64,000 nt of DNA from Sipunculus nudus (taxonomy: Eukaryota > Annelida > Sipuncula > Golfingiida > Sipunculidae), in assembly GCA_026874595.1 (NCBI GenBank), contig CM049306.1, positions 23,609,019 through 23,673,018 of the forward strand, read 5' to 3'. Shown one piece after another: positions 55,001 to 64,000 of the stretch (position 1 is its first letter; every line of letters begins with the position of its first letter). The notes beneath the pieces were generated by a model, which did no database searches, was not told the origin of the DNA, and was given only the letters and a program-made list of their open reading frames with translations. Made by a program: the position numbers and the translations under genes.

Positions 55001-55650
55001 TAATCCATAGTCTGTTACAGGTCGCACCGATACTTGCTCTGACCCGCTTAGTTGATTCCCATAATTCCTCGCACTACCCCTTATCAACTAATCCGGTGCG
55101 ACTACATCAGGCTTTTTATCTACATGATGTCAACGTGTCTTACCATAAACATATACATGTACATATATTAAAATTAAAATGCCGAGGTGAATTCGATAAC
55201 AAAGAGGCGCTGTGGGGACATTGCTCCTGGACCATCCGTATATTTGCGTTTTCCTGGAATAAAGTGCATGGTGGACCAGCGTGTAGAAATACGCACGCGT
55301 CCCAGTGTACTGTCTCTTTGAAGAAGATGACATAACACGTGCTAGCCCTATCTGATAAGAACCACTAGATGAAGTTACGTAATAGCAGGCGGCGTGTACT
55401 GAGCATACAGCGCTATCAATGTTCCTTTGCATATGGTTAGTGCAGCGGGAGACACTCGGCTCTGTTCACATACTTTATATTTCCTGTCATAAAACTAAAA
55501 TCTGATAACAAAATTACAGAACTCCACCCAAGTGTGAAAACATGATGCATGAGAGGAGCGCAGTCTAGTTCTTTAATGTGTCCCCTATGTTAATTTGTTT
55601 ATTCTTGTAATAATTTGGTCACTCTTAGACATAATTCTAATATATAAACA
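52034..55650. other. Intergenic, low complexity, no gene or repeat recognised
   Basis: AT-rich. A 91-codon frame at 54709-54984 and opposite-strand frames at 54896-55432 have no motif I can name and no copy in the window. Confidence 0.5.
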
Positions 55651-55657
55651 CACGTTT

Positions 55658-55661
<4 letters not shown>

Positions 55662-55742
<81 letters not shown>
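55662..55742. repeat. (TA)n-(GA)n compound microsatellite
   Basis: About 17 TA then about 24 GA units with one CA. Confidence 0.95.
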
Positions 55743-55745
<3 letters not shown>

Positions 55746-56082
55746 GGCTATAGACCCCTGTAGCGGCGGCCATGTTAACCCTAGTTCTTTATCAGCCAAC
55801 TGAAGCGTTGCAGTAAAATATAGATGATGACGATGTAAAAGTGCTTCTACATATGTAAATAAATATGAAAAAGGGAGTCTTAAATAGTCGGTTCAATCAC
55901 TGGTGCTTTTGTTTTGTTTCATTAAAATAAAAAATTAATCTACTTTTTAGGAAGTCCTTTTTCACCACATGTTTGACTGGTGCCATAAATGACGAAATTA
56001 GCGACACCAGGTGGCTAAAGAACGAAACAAAATGTCATGTCCCTGAAATGACAGTTACCATACGTACACATATGTAGATTTG

Positions 56083-56129
<47 letters not shown>
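56083..56129. repeat. (TA)n microsatellite
   Basis: TA dinucleotides flanked on both sides by TTTGAATTATATA. Confidence 0.95.
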
Positions 56130-56131
<2 letters not shown>

Positions 56132-56664
56132 AATTATATACACTTAAACAATATACACTTAAGCTATATAATCTTTTCCATATATCAACTGGATATTTCT
56201 TGGCACCTGCGGTGCCATAGTATCCCACAATTAATCCCCCCCCCCTTTAACAATAGGCCCCCCATCTTCAGCAGCAATTAATATCAGACCACTCTCATAG
56301 GAAAGGTCAGTCTTATAGAAATGGTCATAACCCCAATTTCCATATACATCATCCCCTTACCCATGTCTATATGTATATGCATAATATGAAAGAAATCTTT
56401 CCATTAGTTTTTTTACTTATAATGCTCACAGTACTGTTAAGTGATGCCAATTAAAGGGTATTAAACGGCACGAAAACAAGTAAAAGAATAACAGGTGGCG
56501 CCACCAGTCACCGGTACATGTGAATACTATCCAAGATCTTTGGTCAAGTTGATTTTTGGACCAATCCATGCATCCCTTATGGAGATATTAATGATTTTGT
56601 GTGATTTTCACTATATATGGCAATATTCAAGGTCAAAGCCACTCTCATAGGAAAGGTCATGACC

Positions 56665-56667
<3 letters not shown>

Positions 56668-56756
<89 letters not shown>

Positions 56757-57080
56757 TTCATAAAAATGCATCAATACAAATCATGACGTACAAAAGAACG
56801 CTACTCCTTAATAAACGAAGTGAATACCTTAACACTTGCCGGCATCCTACAGCAAAAACCAGCCAACCGTTAATAATCTCGCACACGCACCCATACATGA
56901 ACAAACACAAACCAACCCCATTCAGTCACCTGATGAGTGCCACGCAGTGCGCACGAAACCTGCGGGTAGTGACATTAATGCATTGATGCATTTTTATGAA
57001 CTTATAGCAGCTCTACTTTATGTATCGAGCACTTTGATCCTGGAATGGCAATCAAACCCTTTCTGTAATATATATATATA
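56668..57080 (+). mobile_element. (TA)n-bracketed insertion carrying a hammerhead ribozyme
   Basis: A TA tract of about 84 bp (56669-56752) precedes it and a shorter one (57066-57080) follows. Within it, a 25-bp sequence (56751-56775: TATAAGTTCATAAAA, TGCATCAAT) returns as a perfect inverse at 56983-57007. The hammerhead lies between, immediately upstream of the right inverted repeat. No ORF. Penelope-like elements and animal retrozymes are the known carriers of such ribozymes; I cannot tell which this is. Confidence 0.7.
56925..56973 (+). ncRNA. Type I hammerhead self-cleaving ribozyme
   Basis: All core parts are present in order. Stem I strand GTCAC (56925-56929), core CTGATGA (56930-56936), stem II GTGC/GCAC (56937-56940 with 56951-56954; 10-nt loop CACGCAGTGC), core GAAA (56955-56958, the last A opening stem III), stem III ACC/GGT closed by TGCG (56958-56967), cleavage residue A at 56968, and stem I strand GTGAC (56969-56973), fully complementary to the first. 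Predicted cleavage is between 56968 and 56969 after GUA. Stem I is the open stem, hence type I. The very short stem III is typical of hammerheads in animal retroelements, where they process tandem transcripts. Confidence 0.88.
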
Positions 57081-57562
57081 TAAACATCATTCCATAACCC
57101 ATGTCGCTATATATGCATAATATAAAAGAAATCTGTCCATTAGTTTTTTACTTATAATGCTCACAGTATTGTAAAGGGCCAATGATGGGGGTATTGAACG
57201 GCACAAAAACAAGAAAAGGATAACAGGTGGCGCCACCAGTTTTCGGTGTCTGACAACTCTGTCCTAGATCTTCAATCAAGTTTTTTGGATCAATCCAGGA
57301 AAGATTTTTTTTTTAGATATTTAAGAATTTGTTTGATTTTCCCCCAAAATGTATCTATTCAAGGTCAAGGTCATTCTCCTCGTAAAGGTCATTACCCCAT
57401 TTTAAATAGGCTTCGTCCTCTCACCCATATCTATGCACATGTCAAGTTTGGTAAAGATCCATAAAATATTTTTTGAGTTATCGCGTCCAAACGAAATCTC
57501 GGCGGCGGCGGCGGCGCGACGGTGCTTAAACCATAATATCCCGACTTTGTCTGGGGATACAA

Positions 57563-58185
57563 TTAATCCATATATGAATGTACCATAATGACCTATATTC
57601 CTACGAAGCACTGAATAGTTGACACATGAACAAGGAAATGTTCCATGGAGCACAAGGAAGTTAATGACTGTAGATGGGTGTTGATACCAGCCACGCTCCC
57701 TGAGTCGCCCGAGATCCTACAGCTGATAACCGGGATGGATCCGAGCAGCAAAACCAAAGCATGGGCGTGGTGCAGTGACAGGCCACAGCTGGCGGAACTC
57801 AGCATCACCGTGTGTATGTAAAGGTTCAATAGACAAAAATAATAAATAGACCTTTCTACTCGTACAAGCGACACCTATCGGTGCCGACTGACACTGAGTA
57901 TCCGGTTGCGTTTTATCAACAAATATCACATTCTGTCATAGCTCATACTTTTAAACGAAATGATCTAGCTAGCTTATCTGTAATTGTGAGGCTTCTGCCC
58001 TAAGTTTGTGTTTGTGTTTGATTTTATTTTGGAAAAAAAACTCACGATACTGAGTCATTTGACCCGAACTAAGCAAGAGGCGTGGAAAGGTCTATTAATT
58101 GTCCAACGGATTTTGGGACAATCGGTGACAATCTGTCTGCTCATTCGGCCAATTGCCTGAAGCGGCAACAATTATTAAAATACTT
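57563..58185. other. Intergenic, no gene supported
   Basis: Overlapping minus-strand frames at 57593-57929 have no recognised motif. Confidence 0.45.
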
Positions 58186-58510
58186 CTTCTATTCTGTTAG
58201 ATTTATCTAATAGAATTAGGTGTGGCCTGTGAAATTTCTGAGAAGCATTTAAAAATTGATTTATTATGCAAATTTATGCAGACTCTTTTCAAAATCACAA
58301 AAATGCTACTTCTCATATATTTCCTTACCAATTTTGTTACTGCTTGTTTTATTAGATAGGATTAGGAGTGCCCTTTTAAACTTCTACACACAATTTCGAA
58401 ATTAATTAATTATGCAAAATAATGCAAACTTTTTTTTAAAATCAAAATTGCTTAATTCGCCCTTATTTCTTGACGGGTTTAGATTATGTTTGTTTTATCT
58501 AAGTTAGGAA
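58186..58510 (+). repeat. Tandem duplication, about 160-bp unit, two diverged copies
   Basis: Shared order: TTAGAT(T/A)-(T/G)ATCTAATAGAATTAGG or TTAGATAGGATTAGGAGTG, then ATTTATTATGCAAATTTATGC or AATTAATTATGCAAAATAATGC, AAACT.TTTT, AAATCA(C)AAA. A third start may begin near 58480. Confidence 0.6.
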
Positions 58511-59442
58511 ATAGGTAATGGTATATAAACTTTTGTGTTCTAGTCTTGAGATGGTGCGTATATATTAGCCATCTTATAACCCGACTTAATTACACCGGAG
58601 GCCCTAAATATACGCACGTGGGTATATATAAAAAAACAGTTTAGAAAAAAAATTGCAGTCAATTTTCCATGACATATGTTTGAATATTTTTAAAAGGAAT
58701 TAAGTCATCAAGTGAGTAGCAACAATACAAAGAATGCTGTGGCCATACAAAGAAAGATCCGCTTAAAATAGGAGCGCCGATCACGCAGAATTGTTTAGAA
58801 ATATTCAAACTGTTGACTGTTCTGGTGTACGCTTCTGTGTATAACACCTAGGGACGGGCGTTCTGCATAAAACGAAAGGCCTAGGCATTGGCTCATAGAA
58901 CTGCCAGCCCCAACCATTACGTCAGTATCAGAATAGCATGCTCGTTCATACCGACCTTTCTAACTGATTAAAAGGTGCAAATATTAAATTGTTTCTTTTT
59001 GTATTACACACACACAAAGTCGTATTTTTGTCTCATACCAATCACACAAAAACACCTATAATATTAATACGAGTTGTTAATTAATGTGAATGCAACACTA
59101 TATGTAATATTATTATTCTGCTGCGTACGTCAGACCACTCCAAATCTTTCTGTCACCTCTACATATTGTTCTTGTCTCATGACCCAACTGAAGAAACTAG
59201 TTATCCCTCAATACACAAAGCGAAGAACGTCTTTACTTTTGTTTGATCTCTGTCAATAACATTCATATTCGCTACGTCACACGAATGGAACTGCACTAGT
59301 TAGTGTTTCAAACTGTTGAATTTTGTCTTTGAGGTATTAAAGACAGGACACAAATATGCAAAATGAAGCGTGAAAACCTTATTGTTAATCCCTCTGATGC
59401 CACATGATTAGCCATGACTAAATGCGACTCGGAGGATGCTGA

Positions 59443-60142
59443 TACGCTCCCGGGGCAGCGGAAATCTTGCGCTTCTAAAGAAGCAACCGATTTTCACGCT
59501 GCCAGCTTTGACCGTTTATGATATATTTAGACACCAGATGGCGGTTCGTTTTCCACTGAAATAAACGTGCGTATGATGTGACAAGCAGCCAATCAGATGC
59601 CAATACACAAACACTCGACAGGCATCCTGGCTCCGCCCATTGCTGCGCTTCAAGCGCCGCTTATTGAGTTTCCGGTCGAATTTAAATTGCTCCCTCTGCA
59701 TTCTCGCATCATCGACCGATTCGATTATGACATTATGACTGTGTCAGCGTAGCCATGTATCTGTTGTCTGCAGAACTGAAACCAGCAAGCGAGGTGTGCA
59801 CGCAGCCTTTGTTTTTACGTTTCGTTTGAATTACAGCTCACCGGCCGAGCATCCTATGTGCCCAAGGCCCTAAGCAAACCACGTCAGGGGCAATTCTCTC
59901 TGAGCCTGTGGCCTGTTCAGACGGTTACGCTGGGGGATGAGCTGTCACTCAAAAAGAAATTAATGTGATTGGCTCTGTGTATTCCTCGCTTGGCTTTGTC
60001 TTCCAGCACAAGGTCTCATCTGATTGGACAAAATACAGTGCGCCCCCCTCTGGTGTTGCAATTCAGGATACGAGGTCATAACAAACAGCGCCTTACGATA
60101 TAGGTAGTAGCCCTGTAGGTAAAGCGCTGTGTAAAGAGCGTA
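59443..60142 (-). mobile_element. Non-autonomous TIR element, copy 2 (700 bp)
   Basis: Inverted copy of 36908-37588, similar over its whole length, with ends TACGCTC/GAGCGTA and an 8-bp duplication GATGCTGA at 59435-59442 and 60143-60150. CCAAT boxes, the GC box and the MQREQFKFDRK frame start are shared; the frame ends after 61 codons here. The different flanking duplication shows an independent insertion. Confidence 0.85.
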
Positions 60143-60349
60143 GATGCTGAACACCAGATGGGATTGTCAGCTGCAAATTTAAATGTTCCAAGGCCTTCTG
60201 GAGTTCAAATGACTATTTAATGGTAGAATACAACAATGGAATGTTTATGGTGCTTGATATGCAAAATGACACCAAACTGAGAAAAATGAAGCGTAACTCC
60301 GACTGGTTTTGTAGTGTAAATAGCTTGACCAGTGCCTGCCACAGCCCAT

Positions 60350-60418
60350 GTTTTGCCTTACAGCGTACCACGTGGTCAGTGACCTAGTTTCTGTGACGTC
60401 ACGATCGGATGTGTCTAT
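60350..60418 (-). repeat. Short dispersed repeat with CRE and E-box; inverted copy of 4260-4331
   Basis: Reverse complement of the 4260-4331 text, keeping CACGTG (60369-60374) and TGACGTCA (60394-60401). It lies about 200 bp beyond the TIR element. Confidence 0.6.
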
Positions 60419-60484
60419 AAGGGGTGCTAGGCCGTATAGACCTATAATTTTTTATAATCGTAGGGCCCTTTTCATAATCTACTA

Positions 60485-60502
60485 ACCCCCCCCCCCCCCC
60501 CC
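60485..60502. repeat. Poly-C tract
   Basis: Sixteen or so consecutive C, read directly. Confidence 0.95.
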
Positions 60503-61039
60503 ATGCAGCAGCAAGTGTATAGGCGTGATAGGTTTACACTCCGTAACAAGAGAGTGTCCACATCAGTCAGTCTCGGGTTTGGCGGCGAGCGGCAGCACCA
60601 GTATATATAATAAAATGATTGCATTGGCAACATTGGAAAGTAAATATAAAACGCTTGTACCACCTAGATGCAGTTGCCAAGTAACATTTGACACAATCAC
60701 TTTATGTCGGGCTTTGTGGGCAGGAAATGCAAATATAATCCTTTTTATAGATACTCATATTATCTTCTACTCCTACTTACTGAGTATAAGACGAAGAAGA
60801 GAAGGCGGATTTGTTTCCAAAAATCCAATTAAATTTATCAGATTAAATCATCTTTAATTTTACAATTAAATTTGATTTGATAATGCTTGGGACTCCCCAG
60901 GACTAATAGCCCAGGTCTCCAGTAGCTTTAATTCGGCACTGACTTCTGTTCATTAAATGACATAGCTGCATGACCCTGGCATGCTATGCAGTGGGAGATA
61001 CAATCTCACCGCCCGTGCATGTCTCCCTGTGTTTGCCGT

Positions 61040-61400
61040 TCCATCGTGGCCTCCGCCAGGAAGGTATGCGATCATTCCCGTTCGTGTGTGTGTGTGTGTG
61101 TTCGTTCACAACATAACTCATGAACAGTCATGATTGGAAACTCATAAGAAATTAAATGGTCCAGTGGAGAAACAAAAGATTTTGGTGTGGATCCGGATCC
61201 AGGAACGTCATCAGGAAATATATTAACAAATGTAATGTCACTTATGCACGAATAAACCTCGGAATATGGGCTGAATAATTGTATGGTGGTGGATTGTATT
61301 CATTAGAATTCAGATTTCTTGTAAATGTGTTTATTTGATGTGCCTTGCACGCGGCGGAGATATTGAAGCTCCTCATAAACATGACTACAACCGATCAGGT
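61040..61400 (+). repeat. Probable dispersed repeat with (TG)n
   Basis: CCGTTCCATCGTGGCCTCCG then CCAGGAAGGTATGCGATC, TTCGTGTGTGTGTG, TCACAACATAACTCATGAAC, TGGTGTGGATCCGGATCC, GCCTTGCACGCGGCGGAGAT. The reading (start near a GCC(T/A)CCGCCA, end near GCGGCGGAGAT, its partial inverse) looks like a terminal-inverted repeat, but no second copy lies in the window. Confidence 0.35.
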
Positions 61401-64000
61401 CTATAGTGATCCGTTATCATCCGTATCTTGAACAGATTCACCGAAAAGCCTAGAAAAATTATTTTCTCTTTAATACGATTATAATCTTATACAAAAATAA
61501 TTTCATTAGAATCGGGTTTATGTTTCTTTCTTTTAAGTATAGGAAAGTTGTGAAATTGCGTCAGTCCATATCACAATGATTTTCTTTCACCAGCGAGGTA
61601 GGTTGAGAAGCGCAATCTCGTGTCTGTGTTGGAGACTGTATCACGCTTCGAACAGAAGAGTATAAACAGAATAAAAAAATAGTAGGCCCACAGAGACATG
61701 AAAAGACATAGAAATTTATGACAAATTGCTGCACTTAGTCCAGTTTGCATTAGAACTTCATCCTGAATCAACTGACTCGCATAATAATTCAGGGGGCGTT
61801 ACACAGGGTGTTTATTTCAAGGATAACCGTGAATTAAGTAGTGGTGGGAGTCGGTTCCTTTTTTATAATCGATCATTGGTTTGGGCAAACCGATCGACGA
61901 TCGATTATTAATCGGTTCAGACAAATATAAAGAAATGTGCACTTATCTGTGAAACTGTACTCTCTTAACCCAGTCCGCATGTCTTAGTAATTCTACCTGA
62001 CGAAAAGAAGTTTTTGCCTTTTTTATATATTCATATTATTACTAAGATATGCTATTCAAAGTTTCATCTTAATTAATTATAATAATCAAGAATTAAACCA
62101 CAGTCCTGGACATCTACTTACTGGCCCTCATGAATACTCCTGCGTATCATGTTAACATCACCACCAGCAAGGACTTTCATTTTATTACAATTATGATGAC
62201 TGCCGACATGCATACTGGTTTCACATGCAGGCCTGCCAGAAAAATTCTAGCCCGTATAATTTTGGGTAAAAATTAAAAAAAAAGTACTTGAAAGCTAAAA
62301 ATTTAATTACTCTTGCGGCAGCGGCACCTGCGATCAGTTGAGCAGATTATTTCTAAGACTGAGAATCTCGCAAAATTTGCATATAGACCTGGAGAATGAT
62401 GGAGCATTTTAACGTCATACCGCCCGTATTTTGGAATGAAAACTCTCCCCTTATTCTGCAGCTCCCTGCCAGTTCACAGAGGTTTAATAAGTCTTCCGTT
62501 CTCTCATCTACCGTGTCATACTCAGTTATATACGGAGGTTATTTGGGAACATTATAAGACTCATTATAAGAAAAGCGGAATGTTTTAAGAAATGGAAGAA
62601 TAATTTTTGCCTATAACATAAAGACATTCTGGTAAAAACAATCATGAGTATGATGTAATCGATAGTTGCCTTTGGTAATCGAGCGCTTAAAAGTGGCAGC
62701 AAACCGACTGACTTTCGAAAAAACTCGATGATCGGCCCTACACTAGAATTAAGATTTGCAAGTTTTCATGAAACTGCCCGTGCATTAAATTAGCGATATC
62801 CGATACACGGACCGATCATGAACCCGGAATTCTCATTTATCTTATGCGGCTAACTTGTAAGGTAGTAATTCAGGATTTCAAGTTAACTAATGAACCATGT
62901 GAGTAACTCATCACCACACACTGAACGTAACAAAATGCAAACTGTTGCTAACTGCAGTTATTCTGTGTAACAAGACCATCCATGGGGCTGGCCAAAAGTG
63001 GTCTTTATTCACAGTTGGTCTTATTAAAAAGGTCTGTAATAACCAATGTGAATGCTTTCGGTTCACTCAAAGGTGGTCTTAGTAGACAGGTGGTATTATC
63101 AGACATGCTCTAATGTAATTAATGCTCCACGGCATGATGCCGATCACAAAGCCCGAACGGTAATCTCTGATCGGGGTCTTGTGTGAAAAGCTGTCTGAAT
63201 GCTTAGTTTTTTTTCTGGTTGACAGGCCTATCCTAATTTAATAATGATGGTGATGTCGACATTTGTATTGTGAGAAAAAACATTCCGATAGTGATGGATC
63301 ACAAAATCACGCCAGTTCCCGAACCGTCTCTGTGACCCACACAGGTCATCCGAGGTCATGTCTAATGATCTCGGAGCGCCTACTTTTTTTATAGTCGGCA
63401 GATAAGTGAACAAAAAAAAAAAAAAAAAAAAAAGAACCCGCGGTGCATGTCTGCGGTGCATACGCGGGCAGGACGGGAACGTTTGTCCTTTGTCCGGGGG
63501 AGTGAGTTGTCTGTTTTACTGATTTAACATTAAACATAACATATAGAAAATCTGAAGGGATTAAGATTAAGTGTCCGCATTAGGGAGTTGTGCGTCTCAA
63601 ACGAGTTGTCCGCAGGAAGGAGTTTCACTGTATATACTATAAGTAAACGTCGTTGTTTACAATTAAAGAAAAAGAGTCCCGGACTTCATAATGCGTGTTT
63701 ATGATTATAAATATTGTTAGATTGAGCAACCTTTTTGTGTCATTACGTAAGTGTAGTAAATTCTCAAAATTCCGACCAACATACAGTTGAAAAATACGCT
63801 CGCCGAAAATAAAGCTAGAAAATACAATACAAGTATGCATATACACACAGTTAGTGACACACACACACCTATACTCACATTCCCGGGCACGCAAACATCA
63901 GCCAGTATGAACCCCCCCCCCCCCCCCCCCCCACCCCCCAAACCCCACCTGCAGGTTCCAACGCACACACATAGGTAACATATACACCTAACAGATTTAA
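61400..64000. other. Intergenic, no gene supported
   Basis: Poly-A at 63411-63433 and poly-C at 63910-63932. Frames over these tracts are low-complexity. GATCGAT-type inverted text occurs near 61867-61910. Nothing else is recognised. Confidence 0.5.

Larger units (their letters stand above)
56189..57562 (-). mobile_element. Complete subfamily A HINE-like element with a retroelement insertion
   Basis: Minus-strand 5' end GTATCCCCAGACAAAGTCGG then GATA (57536-57560), TATGGTTTAAGC, (CCG)n at 57500-57515. The core has GGTGGCGCCACC at 56496 and 57226. The minus-strand 3' end is poly-G, ATACTATGGCACC, GCA, GGTGCC, AAGAAATATCCAG, ending at 56189. A (TA)n-bracketed piece (about 56668-57080) interrupts it; outside the insertion, ...GTCATGACCCCAAT continues as AAACATCATTCCATAACCCATGTC, matching other copies. 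Confidence 0.65.

Overview
This is animal nuclear DNA, most likely from a mollusc and probably a bivalve. The composition is AT-rich. There are long (TA)n, (GA)n, poly-C and poly-G tracts, an intron-containing calmodulin-type gene with consensus splice sites, CR1/L2/Jockey-like LINE fragments, and several families of dispersed repeats with CGTCCGTC-type and AAGGTCAAAGGTCAAGGTCA-type cores. I associate such repeats with bivalve and gastropod genomes from general knowledge; no search was run, so the host assignment is inference.

Only three protein-coding genes are well supported. (1) A four-exon calmodulin-like gene on the + strand (27816-35406), assembled here from splice signals. It predicts 149 residues with four canonical EF-hand loops. 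(2) An intronless 525-codon ORF on + (20825-22402, start probably at 20864). (3) A 473-codon ORF on - (49855-51276). Genes 2 and 3 are diverged paralogues sharing an N-terminal domain of about 110 residues that I do not recognise. A broken copy of the 3' end of gene 2 with its 3' flank lies at 36375-37740 and is split by a mobile element.

Most of the rest is mobile or repetitive. Three repeat subfamilies share one plan: a 5' terminal hairpin, one inverted copy of its arm near the 3' end, then a different short 3' hairpin and a short tail. This resembles Helitron2/Helentron-associated (HINE, 'pearl'-like) elements. Subfamily A copies are at 1-933, 5726-7219, 41047-42811 (-), 56189-57562 (-) and a decayed one at 27901-29400. 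Subfamily B is at 45061-46394. Subfamily C is at 3264-4176 (with an extra 3' end at 5157-5188), 14815-16795, 17037-18290, 23253-27331 with a second copy nested at 24946-27273, 29789-30441, and 42950-46720 with the subfamily B element nested inside. Their cores hold two recurrent signals: a GGTGGCGCCACC palindrome and arrays of AGGTCA nuclear-receptor half-sites.

Other mobile DNA: a 0.7-kb terminal-inverted-repeat element in two inverted copies with target duplications (36908-37588 and 59443-60142), a 337-bp MITE (40007-40343), LINE fragments (25189-25884 on -, about 47950-49240 on +), a tRNA-derived SINE (23405-23550 on -), a 127-bp retroelement tail with a 13-bp target duplication (51894-52020), and a (TA)n-bracketed insertion carrying a complete hammerhead ribozyme fold (56925-56973). 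Other repeats are a 13-copy 41-bp minisatellite (7883-8431), a palindrome cluster in calmodulin-like intron 2 (33266-33580), and a roughly 150-bp tandem repeat interrupted by a mobile element (42866-42949 and 46721-47250). The largest stretches in which I see no gene are 9970-14230, 18290-20820, 37740-40000, 52030-55650 and 61400-64000.
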